NCBI RefSeq assembly: GCF_965137005.1
Contig: NZ_CBCRXM010000009.1
Location: 50,699 to 114,698 of the forward strand
Reading direction: 5' to 3'
Origin: Sphingomonas_O antarctica
GTDB taxonomy: Bacteria; Pseudomonadota; Alphaproteobacteria; Sphingomonadales; Sphingomonadaceae
DNA: 64,000 bases
Program-made: the position numbers and the translations under genes
The notes under the pieces: model-generated
Told to the model about the DNA's origin: nothing
Seen by the model: only the letters and a program-made list of their open reading frames with translations
The model's database searches: none
Part shown: positions 1 to 8,749 of the stretch, one piece after another
How the letters are laid out: every line of letters begins with the position of its first letter
Numbering within the stretch: the first letter of the stretch is position 1

Positions 1-333
1 ACCTTGCCCGAAACAACGCAGCGTGAATTCCTGCTCGGCATCCTCGACGATCAGGCCAATGCGTCGAAGGAATTCGCCAAGATGATCCGCGCCTGGGGTT
101 CGGGCGATACCGCGATGATCGCGGCGACGTTCGACGACGAGTTGAAGACGTCCGGTCCACTCGCGGATGCCTTAATCAATCAGCGTAACGCGCGCTGGGC
201 GACGTGGCTGGCGAATCGCATGAAGCAGCCCGGCACGGTCTTCGTCGCGGTCGGTGCGGGACATCTGGCCGGCGCGCATTCGGTGCAGACTCTGCTGGCG
301 AAGCGCGGCTTCAGGGTTTGGCGGGTGCAGTGA
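1..333 (+). CDS. TraB/GumN family protein, C-terminal part
   Basis: This is the last ~110 codons of a gene that starts left of the window; the frame is open from base 1, so the TTG at 4 is internal. The pattern RNARWATWL followed about 25 residues later by VGAGHLAG and a closing GFRVWRV is typical of the C-terminus of the TraB/GumN (PrgY-like) family, proteins of uncertain catalytic role that often carry an N-terminal signal or lipobox. No start or signal can be seen here. The 82 bases downstream, up to the convergent ccm operon, hold no gene. Confidence 0.75.
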   Translation, partial: TLPETTQREFLLGILDDQANASKEFAKMIRAWGSGDTAMIAATFDDELKTSGPLADALINQRNARWATWLANRMKQPGTVFVAVGAGHLAGAHSVQTLLAKRGFRVWRVQ

Positions 334-415
334 TGAGCGGCACGCCGATAGTGTAAGCTATCGTCGAGACCGCGAGTGCCGGCCGGCGGTCCGAAGGCCC
401 GACGAGCCAGCGGAT

Positions 416-1063
416 TTACTCCGCTGGTTTATCCGTCTTCGGAATAGGTGCTTCACCAATCTCCGTGAGGCGACGCTCCAGATCGGCTTTCCATGGCGCG
501 CCGTCGGGTGCGCGTGCCAGCAGCCCGCGCCAGATTTCGCCCGCCGCCTTGGTATTGCCGCTACGCGCGACCATCAGGCCGTAGAAGAACGGCGGCCCGG
601 GATGCGCCGGATCGAGTTCGGCGGCGTGTTCATAGGCGAAGGTCGCGGCGGGTGAGACCAGCCCTTCGCCTTGCGCGACCAGGGCGTTGCCGAGGGCGGT
701 CCACAGATCGGCGCTGCGCGGATGCTCCTTGAGCCCGCTCTTGATCGCGATCACCGCCAGGCGCGGGCTGTTCATCCGCAGCAGTGCGTCCGAATAATCG
801 AGCCACTGATTGTCGCCGCCGAATTGCGAGGCATTCAAGCCACGCCGCAAATTAGCATCGCCGGGATCGACCACGCCGGGTTTTTCCTGCGTCTGACGCG
901 GTACCGAGGCGAGGTTGGGGTTGCCCTGCCACGCATAGCCCGCCGCCGCGAGGAAAAGTGCCGACAAGGTCAGATCGCGCGCCGTGCCGCCAACGCGCCC
1001 GAATCGCCACAGCAGCACCAACGCCGCCAGCGCCATGCCGAAAAAAATCAGCCAGCCGATCAT
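416..1063 (-). CDS. ccmI: Cytochrome c maturation protein CcmI (TPR-containing)
   Basis: Last gene of the ccm operon, 215 residues from an ATG inside the end of ccmH. It begins with a membrane segment (IGWLIFFGMALAALVLLWRF) and a second hydrophobic stretch, followed by a tetratricopeptide region containing WTALGNALVAQGEGLVSPAA and the motif AGEIWRGLLARAP. CcmI holds apocytochrome c and hands it to the CcmF/CcmH heme ligation complex on the periplasmic side. It is shorter than many CcmI/CycH proteins, as is common in alphaproteobacteria. A longer upstream reading exists in this frame but lies within ccmH, and the 4-bp overlap supports the chosen start. Confidence 0.85.
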   Translation of the reverse strand: MIGWLIFFGMALAALVLLWRFGRVGGTARDLTLSALFLAAAGYAWQGNPNLASVPRQTQEKPGVVDPGDANLRRGLNASQFGGDNQWLDYSDALLRMNSPRLAVIAIKSGLKEHPRSADLWTALGNALVAQGEGLVSPAATFAYEHAAELDPAHPGPPFFYGLMVARSGNTKAAGEIWRGLLARAPDGAPWKADLERRLTEIGEAPIPKTDKPAE

Positions 1064-1560
1064 GTGCGGCGCCGCCGGAAACGTCCCCGCGCCAGCCACA
1101 GCCCGACACTGATCAGGATCAGCGGCGCGAGCCATAACGGCGCGGTCGCGGCGTCGAGCACCGGCTTATAGCTGACCCAATCGCCGTACCGCGCGATCAG
1201 CCAGCGGCGGATGTCTTCGGGCTTTTCACCCTTTTGCACGCGGTCGCGGATCATCGCGCGCATGTCGGCGGCCAGCTCAGCGTCGCTGTCGGCGATCGAT
1301 TGGCCCTGACAGACGAGGCAGCGCACCGATTCCATCAGCGCCTTGGCCGCGGCTTCCTGTTTCGGGTCGGGCAATTGCGTATCGGCCAGCGCGGCCTTGG
1401 GCATGTTGGAGTCCGCCAGCGCCGCAGGCAGGCCCACGATGCCGAAAATGAGGAGTGCCGCACCAAGGCTCGAAAGAATCCTCGCGGCTTCGCGGCTTCG
1501 TGTAAACCAATTTGACTCACGCGAAGCCGCGAAGCCGCGAACGAAAGAAAGAAATTTCAT
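1060..1560 (-). CDS. ccmH: Cytochrome c maturation protein CcmH
   Basis: A 166-residue periplasmic, membrane-anchored thiol protein that reduces apocytochrome cysteines before heme attachment. The diagnostic RCLVCQGQS motif supplies the two redox cysteines, and a C-terminal segment APLWLAPLILISVGLWLA anchors it. The ATG at 1558-1560 overlaps the ccmG stop (ATGA). Odd feature: the N-terminal ~25 residues before the signal segment (VRGFAASRESNWFTRSREAA) are encoded by a near-perfect palindrome, apparently a repeat element inserted in frame (see findings), so the signal peptide is preceded by an unusual charged extension. Confidence 0.9.
   Translation of the reverse strand: MKFLSFVRGFAASRESNWFTRSREAARILSSLGAALLIFGIVGLPAALADSNMPKAALADTQLPDPKQEAAAKALMESVRCLVCQGQSIADSDAELAADMRAMIRDRVQKGEKPEDIRRWLIARYGDWVSYKPVLDAATAPLWLAPLILISVGLWLARGRFRRRRT
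1483..1539. repeat. Palindromic element inside the ccmH coding sequence
   Basis: An 18-base arm at 1483-1500 is the exact reverse complement of 1522-1539, with 21 bases between them. Each arm is itself built from a tandem 8-base unit (cgcggctt). The element is read through in the ccmH frame without a stop. It looks like a mobile palindromic repeat of the kind scattered in sphingomonad genomes; that class assignment is from general knowledge, whereas the palindrome is directly seen. Confidence 0.8.
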
Positions 1561-2072
1561 TGCGCGGCCCGCAGTTTTGCGAGCAAATCCGGCACGTCGG
1601 CTTCGCTGACCGCGCCGATATGCTGGTGGCGGATGACGCCCTTGGCATCGACGATGAAGGTTTCGGGGACGCCCGAACTGCCGATCGCCAATTGCACCCG
1701 GCTGTCGGCGTCGAGGCCGATGCTGCGATAGGGGTTGCCGTTCTGCGCGAGGAACGCGTCGACGTCTTCGCGCCGGTCGCGGATCGCGATGCCGTCGATC
1801 GGCACGCCCTGCATCGTCATGCCTTCGAGCACGGGCGCTTCGGCGATGCACGGGATGCACCAACTGGCAAAGACATTAACCAGGCGCGGGCCGCCGGTGG
1901 CGGTAAATGTCGGACGCGACGAGGCGGCGGCGGGAAGCTGAACAATCGGAAACGGATGCCCGACGAATTGCGACGGATGTTCGCGATTGTCGGGACGATA
2001 AAGCTGAAGCGCGACCACGCCGAAGAACAGCACGAAGGCGGCGAGCGGCAGCCAGATGACCCAGCGTTTCAT
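1557..2072 (-). CDS. ccmG: Thiol:disulfide interchange protein CcmG/DsbE
   Basis: 171 residues with an N-terminal membrane anchor (WVIWLPLAAFVLFFGVVALQ) and a thioredoxin fold carrying the active-site motif ASWCIPCIAEAP. In cytochrome c maturation it keeps CcmH and apocytochrome thiols reduced in the periplasm, drawing electrons from CcdA/DsbD. The late thioredoxin motif GVPETFIVD (cis-Pro region) is present. It overlaps ccmF upstream and ccmH downstream by 4 bp each, so translation is probably coupled. Confidence 0.93.
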   Translation of the reverse strand: MKRWVIWLPLAAFVLFFGVVALQLYRPDNREHPSQFVGHPFPIVQLPAAASSRPTFTATGGPRLVNVFASWCIPCIAEAPVLEGMTMQGVPIDGIAIRDRREDVDAFLAQNGNPYRSIGLDADSRVQLAIGSSGVPETFIVDAKGVIRHQHIGAVSEADVPDLLAKLRAAQ

Positions 2073-3991
2073 GCGTACGCCGTGCGGATATGATAGGCCC
2101 GCGAGCGGCTACGGCGCCCGATCAGCGACAGGACGCCGCCGATGGCGATCATCGCGCCGCCGAGCCAGATCAGCGTGACCATCGGTTTCCACCACAAGCG
2201 CAACTGCCAGCGGCCGGTGCCGTCGCCCTTGCCGAGAACGAGGTAGAGCTGGCCGTCGAGCCGCGTGGCAATGGCGGCTTCGGTCGTCTCGGTCGGGGGG
2301 TCGGAGAACATCCGGGCTTGCGGCTTCAGGGTGAAAGGCGTGCCCGACCCGCGCCGTGCCTCGAGGCTCGCTTCGAGCGCGGTCCAGTTTGGCCCCGCGA
2401 CCGGTTCGATCCCCGCGAGTTTTACGGTGTACGGCCCGACCGTGGTTTCGTCACCGATCCGCGCGGCGATCAGGCGTTCCTTGATGAACGCGCGTTCGGT
2501 GCTCATCCCGGCAAGACTGACGGCGATACCCAGATGCGCGATGACCATGCCCCAGGTGAACAGCGGCGTGCGGCGCAGGTTGCGACCCCACAGCGGCGCA
2601 ACGCTCGCCACGCCGACGCCGATCGCCAGCACGAGGCCGAGGAACGGCAACCAACCGATCGGCGGCAGGAACAAGACTGCCCCCAATAACGCCAGCGCCG
2701 TGACGAAGATCGGCAGCGCGGCACGGCGCACCATCACGCCGAAGTCATCGCGCCGCCAGCGCGCGAGCGGGCCAAAGCCCATGCCGATGACCATCAGCAA
2801 CGCGATCGGCCCGGCGACGGCGTTGAAATAGGGTGGGCCGACCGAGACTTTGGTGCCCATGGCCTCGGTGACCAAGGGGTAAAGCGTGCCGATGAGGACG
2901 ATGCCGAGGATCGCCGACAGTGCGAGGTTGTTGGCCACGAGGAAGCCTTCGCGGCTGACCAGATCGAATTGCTGCCCTTCCTTCACGGTCGCGATGCGCG
3001 CGCCGAACAGCGCCAGTGCGCCGCCGATATACAGTACGAGCAGGATCAGCAGGAACGCCCCGCGCGTCGGATCGACCGCGAAACTGTGCACGCTGGTGAG
3101 AATGCCCGAGCGGACCAGGAAGGTGCCGACCATGCTCATCGAGAATGCGACCACGGCGAGCATTACGGTCCAGGCGCGCAGACTGTCGCGCGTGGCAAGG
3201 ACACTGACCGAATGGAGCAACGCGGTCGCCGCGAGCCACGGCATCAGCGAGGCGTTTTCGACCGGGTCCCAGAACCACCAGCCGCCCCAGCCCAGTTCGT
3301 AATAGGCCCAATACGACCCGGCGGTGATGCCGAGCGTCAGGAAAATCCATGCGCCGAGCACCCACGGCCGCATCGCGCGGGCGAAATCGCGATTGACCTC
3401 CCGCGTCACCAGCGCGCCGACGGCAAAGCTGAACGCCACCGACATGCCGACATAGCCGATGTAAAGCGTCGGTGGGTGGAACGCCAAGCCGGGGTCCTGC
3501 AGCAGCGGGTTGAGCCCCTGTCCGTCCAGGGGCGCGGGCGTCAGGCGCGCGAACGGGTTCGATGCGAACAGGAGGAAGGCATAAAAGCCGAAGCTGATTG
3601 CCGCCTGGGCCGACAGCGTCGCGGCGAACATCCGGTCGCTAACCGAGCGTTCGAACAGCGCCACCGCCGCGCCGGCGAGACCGAGGATGGTCACCCACAA
3701 CAGCATCGAGCCTTCGTGATTGCCCCAAGTCCCCGAGAATTTGTACAGCCACGGCTTGGCCGAATGGCTGTTGGCGACGACCAGGGCGACCGACATGTCG
3801 GAGTTGAGGAAACAGCCGATCAACAGGCCCATCGCGACGGCGACGAATAGTCCCTGGACGACGGTGACCGCGCGCAGCGTACGCAACGCGCCGGCACTGC
3901 TGTCGCGGACCGCCTGTGCGCCCAGCGCGAACTGAAGCAGCGCCAATGTGGCCGCGAGCCACAGGGCGGCAAGACCAGCCTCTGGGATCAT
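2069..3991 (-). CDS. ccmF: Heme lyase CcmF
   Basis: 640-residue polytopic membrane protein, full family length, with many hydrophobic segments. It carries the tryptophan-rich signature GWGGWWFWDPVENASLMPW of the heme handling protein family, preceded by the HPPTLYIGYVGM motif. CcmF takes heme from holo-CcmE and, with CcmH and CcmI, ligates it to apocytochrome c outside the inner membrane. Start ATG at 3991 overlaps the ccmE stop; its own stop overlaps ccmG. Confidence 0.96.
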   Translation of the reverse strand: MIPEAGLAALWLAATLALLQFALGAQAVRDSSAGALRTLRAVTVVQGLFVAVAMGLLIGCFLNSDMSVALVVANSHSAKPWLYKFSGTWGNHEGSMLLWVTILGLAGAAVALFERSVSDRMFAATLSAQAAISFGFYAFLLFASNPFARLTPAPLDGQGLNPLLQDPGLAFHPPTLYIGYVGMSVAFSFAVGALVTREVNRDFARAMRPWVLGAWIFLTLGITAGSYWAYYELGWGGWWFWDPVENASLMPWLAATALLHSVSVLATRDSLRAWTVMLAVVAFSMSMVGTFLVRSGILTSVHSFAVDPTRGAFLLILLVLYIGGALALFGARIATVKEGQQFDLVSREGFLVANNLALSAILGIVLIGTLYPLVTEAMGTKVSVGPPYFNAVAGPIALLMVIGMGFGPLARWRRDDFGVMVRRAALPIFVTALALLGAVLFLPPIGWLPFLGLVLAIGVGVASVAPLWGRNLRRTPLFTWGMVIAHLGIAVSLAGMSTERAFIKERLIAARIGDETTVGPYTVKLAGIEPVAGPNWTALEASLEARRGSGTPFTLKPQARMFSDPPTETTEAAIATRLDGQLYLVLGKGDGTGRWQLRLWWKPMVTLIWLGGAMIAIGGVLSLIGRRSRSRAYHIRTAYA

Positions 3992-4419
3992 TTCGCGAGC
4001 GTCTTTGTCTCGTGCATCGCACCCGCCTGTTTCGGCGGCATGTAACGCTCGTCATGTTTGGCGAGGAGATTGGTCGCGACAAAAATGCCCTTGGCCATCG
4101 ATCCTTCGGCGACCACGCCCGCGCCTTCGCGGAACAGGTCGGGGGCGATGCCGCGGAACACCACCGGGACGCTGGCGCCCTCGTCATGCACGACAAAACG
4201 TTGCGTCACGCCGTCGGCGTCGTGTTTGAGACTGCCGACGGTGACCATCCCGCCCAGGCGCACGGCCTGTCCGTCGGCGACATGATCGCGCTGAATGTCG
4301 GTGGGCGCGTAGAAATAACTGACCTTGTCCTTGAGCGCGCTGAGCGACAGCAAGCCCGCGCCGACGACCGCGACCAACGCGGCGACGCCCAGCACCAGCC
4401 GTTGATTCTTGGGCTTCAT
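3988..4419 (-). CDS. ccmE: Heme chaperone CcmE
   Basis: 143 residues from the ATG at 4417-4419, chosen because it overlaps the ccmD stop and is followed by a short basic stretch and the anchor segment RLVLGVAALVAVVGAGLLSL. The C-terminal LAKHDERYMPP contains the HxxxY heme-attachment histidine. CcmE accepts heme from CcmC in the periplasm, binds it covalently, and passes it to CcmF. A longer reading frame upstream only runs through ccmD and ccmC. Confidence 0.93.
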   Translation of the reverse strand: MKPKNQRLVLGVAALVAVVGAGLLSLSALKDKVSYFYAPTDIQRDHVADGQAVRLGGMVTVGSLKHDADGVTQRFVVHDEGASVPVVFRGIAPDLFREGAGVVAEGSMAKGIFVATNLLAKHDERYMPPKQAGAMHETKTLAK

Positions 4420-4523
4420 TCGCCTTCCGCGCGGCGCATCGCCGTCCACGCCCAGACCACCAGCACGGCGGTGCCGCCCAGCGTCAGCGCGTACGCCGCC
4501 CATACAAAGGCCCACTGATTCAC
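4416..4523 (-). CDS. ccmD: Heme exporter protein CcmD
   Basis: A 35-residue protein with GTG start at 4521-4523 overlapping the ccmC stop (GTGA) and a stop overlapping the ccmE start. One membrane helix (WAAYALTLGGTAVLVVWAW) ends in a short charged tail MRRAEGE. CcmD helps release holo-CcmE from the CcmC complex. Assignment rests on size, topology and its exact position between ccmC and ccmE; the sequence itself is poorly conserved in this family. Confidence 0.85.
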   Translation of the reverse strand: MNQWAFVWAAYALTLGGTAVLVVWAWTAMRRAEGE

Positions 4524-5236
4524 GCGCGCGCCATCCGTTCCAGCCGCGCTTCGCGCTTCGCCTGACCCAAGATCGCGCGCATCCGCATCAGCACGATGGC
4601 GCCGAACAACAGGCTGAACCCCAGCGTCGTCAGCCCCAGCGGCCATAGCAATTCGGGCGCGATGGCGCTCGACCGCAGGCCGATCGACGGCGGTTGGTGC
4701 AGCGAATTCCACCATGTCACGCTGAACTTGATGATCGGCAGGTTGATCGCCCCGACAATACCGAAAATCGCGGTTGCGGGCGACACGCTGGTGCGCTCCT
4801 CGCCCGCATCGGCCAGCGCGATGTAGGCGATATACATGAACAACAGCACGAGCATCGACGTCATCCGCCCGTCCCATTGCCACCAGGTACCCCAGGTCGG
4901 GCGACCCCAGATCGATCCGGTGGCGAGGCAGATCGCGGTGAACAGCGCGCCCGGCAACGCGACGGCGCGCGCCGCGACGCCCGACAGCGGATGTTTCCAC
5001 ACCAATTGCATCAGGCTGGCGATGGCGATGCCGCTCCACCCCGCCATGCCCAGCCACGCGGCGGGCACATGAATGTACATGATGCGCACCGTGTCGCCCT
5101 GCTGATAATCGGGCGGCGTCACGAACAGGCCGGCGTAACAGCCCGCTGCGATCAGCAACGCGCCGATCAGCAGCAATGGCAGCGTCAGCGGCCGCGCGAT
5201 GCGCAGGAATCGGGCAGGATTGGCAAATCGATGCAT
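4520..5236 (-). CDS. ccmC: Heme exporter/handling protein CcmC
   Basis: 238 residues with six predicted membrane segments and the WxWD-type heme motif TWGTWWQWDGRMTS plus conserved histidines (YIHVPAAWLGM and VTWWNSLHQPPS). CcmC presents heme to CcmE on the outer face of the inner membrane. It is the first ccm gene here; a GGGAGGG-type ribosome site precedes its ATG. The ABC subunits ccmA and ccmB are not in this window. The gene lies 33 bp after gatA in the same direction and may be transcribed from upstream. Confidence 0.95.
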   Translation of the reverse strand: MHRFANPARFLRIARPLTLPLLLIGALLIAAGCYAGLFVTPPDYQQGDTVRIMYIHVPAAWLGMAGWSGIAIASLMQLVWKHPLSGVAARAVALPGALFTAICLATGSIWGRPTWGTWWQWDGRMTSMLVLLFMYIAYIALADAGEERTSVSPATAIFGIVGAINLPIIKFSVTWWNSLHQPPSIGLRSSAIAPELLWPLGLTTLGFSLLFGAIVLMRMRAILGQAKREARLERMARA

Positions 5237-5269
5237 TGACGTCCCTCCCCTAAACCCGTGCGGCCTGGC

Positions 5270-6751
5270 TTACCACCAGCTCTCGGGCCGCGCGACGAAT
5301 TCCGCGCGCTGTTCGATGGCGAGACATGCGTCGAGGACACCCTGTTCGTCCAGTGGCTTACCGATGATCTGGAGGCCCAGCGGCAATCCCTGCCCATCGA
5401 GCCCGCCCGGAACCGACATCGCGGGCAGCCCGGCCATCGACGACGGCACCGTGAACACGTCGTTGAGATACATCGCCAGCGGATCGCTAGACTTGTCGCC
5501 CAATCCGAAAGCCGCGCTCGGCGCGGTCGGGGTTAGCAGGACGTCGCAGTGCGCCCACGCCTGCTCGAAATCGCGGGCGATCAGCGCGCGCACCTTCGAT
5601 GCCTGCGTGAAATACGCGTCGTAAAACCCGGCCGACAGCACGTAAGTGCCGATCATGATGCGGCGTTTGACCTCGGGGCCGAAACCGGCGGCGCGCGTCG
5701 CGGCATACATGTCCTGCAGCCCCGCCCCCTCGGGCAGGTCGCGCAGACCGTACCGCACGCCGTCATACCGCGCGAGGTTGGACGAGGCTTCGGCGGGCGC
5801 GACAATGTAATAGGCCGGCAGCGCATATTTGGTGTGCGGCAGCGAGACTTCGACAATTTCCGCCCCCGCGTCGCGCAGCCAGGCTATGCCCTGTTCCCAC
5901 AACGCGTCGATTTCGGGCGGCATGTTGTCCACCCGATATTCCTTGGGAATGCCGACGCGCTTGCCCGCCATGCTGCCGTTCAGGCTACCCGCCCAATCGG
6001 GCACCGGCAAATCGAGCGAGGTTGCATCCTTGGGATCGAACCCGGCCATGCTGCCGAGCATGATCGCGCAATCGGTGACGTCGCGCGCCATCGATCCCGC
6101 CTGATCGAGCGACGAGGCGAACGCCACCACGCCCCAGCGCGAACAGCGTCCGTAAGTCGGCTTGATCCCCGAAATGCCGACAAAGGCGGCAGGCTGGCGG
6201 ATCGAGCCGCCAGTGTCGGTGCCGGTTGCACCGGGACACAGCCGCGCGCTGACCGCCGCGGCGCTGCCGCCCGACGAGCCGCCGGGGGTCAATGCGGTGT
6301 TGCCGCCATCGCTGCGCCGCCACGGCGAAATGACATTGCCGAACGCGCTGGTCTCGTTGGACGATCCCATCGCGAACTGATCCATGTTGAGCTTGCCGAG
6401 CATTCCGGCACCTGCGGCCCACAGCTTGCCCGACACGGTGCTTTCATATTGCGGAGTGAAGCCCTCCAGGATGTGGCTCGCGGCGGTGGCGGGTACACCC
6501 TCGGTGCAGAACAAATCCTTCATACCGATCGGCACTCCGGACATCGGCTTGAGGTCGCCCGCGACGCGCGCTGCGTCCGCCGCATCCGCCGCAGCCAATG
6601 CGTGATCTGGGGTTTCCACCAGAAAGGCATTCAGCGATTTCGCCGCAGCCACCTTGGCGACGAACGCCTCCGCCACTTCGCGCGCGGTGAAGTCGCCCGC
6701 GGCGACACCATCGCGAATCTGCGCGATGCCCAATTCGGTAAGATCAGACAC
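5270..6751 (-). CDS. gatA: Asp-tRNA(Asn)/Glu-tRNA(Gln) amidotransferase subunit A
   Basis: 493-residue amidase-signature enzyme that liberates ammonia from glutamine for transamidation of mischarged tRNA. The Ser-cisSer-Lys triad is visible: Lys in GMKDLFC, Ser in GGSSGGSAAAV and Ser in GTDTGGSIRQP. It starts with GTG at 6749-6751, whose first base is the last base of the gatC stop (TAGTG), indicating translational coupling. gatB is not in the window. Confidence 0.96.
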   Translation of the reverse strand: MSDLTELGIAQIRDGVAAGDFTAREVAEAFVAKVAAAKSLNAFLVETPDHALAAADAADAARVAGDLKPMSGVPIGMKDLFCTEGVPATAASHILEGFTPQYESTVSGKLWAAGAGMLGKLNMDQFAMGSSNETSAFGNVISPWRRSDGGNTALTPGGSSGGSAAAVSARLCPGATGTDTGGSIRQPAAFVGISGIKPTYGRCSRWGVVAFASSLDQAGSMARDVTDCAIMLGSMAGFDPKDATSLDLPVPDWAGSLNGSMAGKRVGIPKEYRVDNMPPEIDALWEQGIAWLRDAGAEIVEVSLPHTKYALPAYYIVAPAEASSNLARYDGVRYGLRDLPEGAGLQDMYAATRAAGFGPEVKRRIMIGTYVLSAGFYDAYFTQASKVRALIARDFEQAWAHCDVLLTPTAPSAAFGLGDKSSDPLAMYLNDVFTVPSSMAGLPAMSVPGGLDGQGLPLGLQIIGKPLDEQGVLDACLAIEQRAEFVARPESWW

Positions 6752-7038
6752 TATTCGATTACCTTGGGCACGCCGAAAAAGCCGTGCTCGGGCGCGGGCG
6801 CATTGGCCAGCACCTTGTCGCGGACATTGCCGTCAGTGACGACATCGTCGCGCAGGCGCAGCGTATTCGGGATGACCGCGGTCATCGGTGCGACCTGCGA
6901 CGTATCGACCTCTCCCAGCTGTTCGATCCAGCCAAGGATGTTGTTGAGCTCGGGCACCATCGCCTCGACCTCCGCGTCGCTCATCGCAATCCGCGCGAGG
7001 CCGGCGATCTTGCGTACTGTTGCGCTATCGACGGACAT
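6751..7038 (-). CDS. gatC: Asp-tRNA(Asn)/Glu-tRNA(Gln) amidotransferase subunit C
   Basis: 95-residue small subunit that stabilises GatA on GatB. It begins MSVDSATVRKIAGLARI, the usual GatC opening, and includes the characteristic ELNNILGWIEQL helix and a C-terminal DGNVRDKVLANAP segment. The ATG at 7036-7038 is preferred over a start nine codons upstream because it fits the family N-terminus. It is divergent from the DUF3089 gene, with about 50 bp between them holding both promoters. Confidence 0.94.
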   Translation of the reverse strand: MSVDSATVRKIAGLARIAMSDAEVEAMVPELNNILGWIEQLGEVDTSQVAPMTAVIPNTLRLRDDVVTDGNVRDKVLANAPAPEHGFFGVPKVIE

Positions 7039-7088
7039 AAAGCGGGCGGGTAGCAGCGGCACCATCCGCCGACAACCGCAAGAGCATC

Positions 7089-8192
7089 ATGGCCCGCAAG
7101 TTCCTCTACATCATCGCCGCGATCATTTTTCTGATCATTGCCGGGCTGGTGACCTATCGCCTCGCCGGGCCGCAATTGATGCGCGCGGCGATGGTGCCCA
7201 GCGCGGACTTTCAGGCGCAGCCGCCGATGCCCGCCAATGACTGGGCCGATGCGAAGATGTGGCTGGCGCGGCCCGACATCCGCAACAATCCGTCTGAGTG
7301 GCTGCCCGACGGCTATCAGCCTGTCGCGCCGGGCAATGCGGCGGTGTTTTACGTTCACCCAACCAGTTATCTCGACCGATCGGCGTGGAATGCGCCGCTG
7401 GACGACGCGACCGCCAACGACCGGGCGGCGCTGTTCGCGCGCGGGCAGGCGTCCGCGTTCAACGGCGTCGGCAAGGTCTGGGCGCCACGATACCGGCAGG
7501 CGACGTTCGGCGCGTTCCTGAGCGGCCAGCGCGAAAGCCAGCTGGCGCTCGACGCCGCCTATCGTGACGTCGTCGCGGCGTGGGACGCGTTCCTGATCGC
7601 CAATCCTTCCGGCCCGATCATCATCGCCGGACACAGCCAGGGCGCACTGCATATTGTCCGCCTGATCCACGACCGCATCGCCGGGCAGCCGGTCGCCAGC
7701 CGCATCGTCGCAGCTTATGCCATTGGCTGGCCAATCTCGGTCGAAGCAGATTTGCCCGTCCTCATCCCGGCCTGCGCCACCCGCAATGCGACCGGTTGCC
7801 TCGTCAGCTGGCAAAGTTTCGCCGAGCCCGCCGACCCGTCGCAGATCGTCGATTTGTTCGATCGCTCCCCCGGCTACACCGGGAAAACGCGGCAGGGCAC
7901 ACGCATATTGTGCACCAACCCGCTAACCGGCACGCCGGGCGGCAGCGCCCCGCCGCAAGCAAATCTCGGCGCAGTCGTTCCGTCGAGCGATCTCAAATCG
8001 GGCAAGCTCGAGATCGGGACGATCGGCGCACGCTGTGACGATCGCGGGTTCCTGTTGATCGGCGCGCCGCCCGAAGGGTTCGGCACGTACGTCCTGCCCG
8101 GCAACAATTATCACGTGTTCGACTACAGCCTGTTCTGGTCGAACCTGCGCGCCGACGCGGCGATTCGCCTGGCGGCATTCGGCGCGAAGTGA
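7089..8192 (+). CDS. DUF3089 family alpha/beta-hydrolase-like protein
   Basis: 367 residues: an N-terminal membrane segment (FLYIIAAIIFLIIAGLVTY), then a globular part with a nucleophile elbow GHSQGALHIVRL, early block AVFYVHPTSYLDR and a C-terminal NNYHVFDYSLFW that could provide the acid/histidine. This matches the DUF3089 family, believed to be lipase/esterase-like and anchored on the periplasmic side; the substrate is unknown. Its stop overlaps the GTG of ruvX (GTGA), so the two are probably translated together. Confidence 0.8.
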   Translation: MARKFLYIIAAIIFLIIAGLVTYRLAGPQLMRAAMVPSADFQAQPPMPANDWADAKMWLARPDIRNNPSEWLPDGYQPVAPGNAAVFYVHPTSYLDRSAWNAPLDDATANDRAALFARGQASAFNGVGKVWAPRYRQATFGAFLSGQRESQLALDAAYRDVVAAWDAFLIANPSGPIIIAGHSQGALHIVRLIHDRIAGQPVASRIVAAYAIGWPISVEADLPVLIPACATRNATGCLVSWQSFAEPADPSQIVDLFDRSPGYTGKTRQGTRILCTNPLTGTPGGSAPPQANLGAVVPSSDLKSGKLEIGTIGARCDDRGFLLIGAPPEGFGTYVLPGNNYHVFDYSLFWSNLRADAAIRLAAFGAK

Positions 8193-8647
8193 TTTCGGTC
8201 GATCCCGCCGATTTCGTCGCGGCGTTGCCCGGCGGCGGGCGGTTGCTGGGGCTCGACGTCGGCACCACCGCGATCGGCACGGCATTGTGCGATGCCGGCT
8301 GGATGATCGCATCCCCCGCCACGCTGATTACGCGCGGCAAATGGGGTGCGGACAAAGCCACGCTGGAAAAACTTATCGCACAGCAATCGGTGAAGGGACT
8401 CGTCGTCGGCCTGCCACTCAACCTCGACGGCAGCGATTCGCCGCGCACTCAGTCGGTTCGCGCCTTTGCCAAAAACCTCGCCGCGCTCGAAATGCCTATT
8501 TTCCTGTGGGACGAACGCTGGTCGACCGCGGCGGTGGAGCGGCAGATGATCGCCGCCGATATGAGCCGCAAGAAACGCGCCGCGACGATCGACAACGCCG
8601 CCGCCGCCTATATCCTGCAAGGCGCAATCGACCGCCTGACCCGCTGA
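8189..8647 (+). CDS. ruvX: Holliday junction resolvase-like RuvX/YqgF
   Basis: 152 residues of RNase-H fold. Visible motifs are LLGLDVGTTAIGTALCD (first catalytic Asp), VVGLPLNLDGSDSPRTQ, LWDERWSTAAVERQ (Glu) and TIDNAAAAYILQG (last Asp). YqgF is needed for pre-16S rRNA 5'-end processing and has been proposed as a resolvase. GTG start at 8189 overlaps the DUF3089 stop. A slightly longer N-terminus than in E. coli is typical of alphaproteobacteria. Confidence 0.92.
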   Translation: MISVDPADFVAALPGGGRLLGLDVGTTAIGTALCDAGWMIASPATLITRGKWGADKATLEKLIAQQSVKGLVVGLPLNLDGSDSPRTQSVRAFAKNLAALEMPIFLWDERWSTAAVERQMIAADMSRKKRAATIDNAAAAYILQGAIDRLTR

Positions 8648-8749
8648 TGCCGCGAGTGAGTCCACGCTGACGCAAACCCGTCGTCAACACGCCCTTAACC
8701 CCGCCCCGCTACTAACGCCCTGGTCATTCATCGAAGGTTCGGGGGCATC

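Noticed and set aside
5549..7240. Long plus-strand frame opposite gatA and gatC
   Set aside because: gatA and gatC are certain; the frame has no recognisable protein sequence and also overlaps the DUF3089 start.
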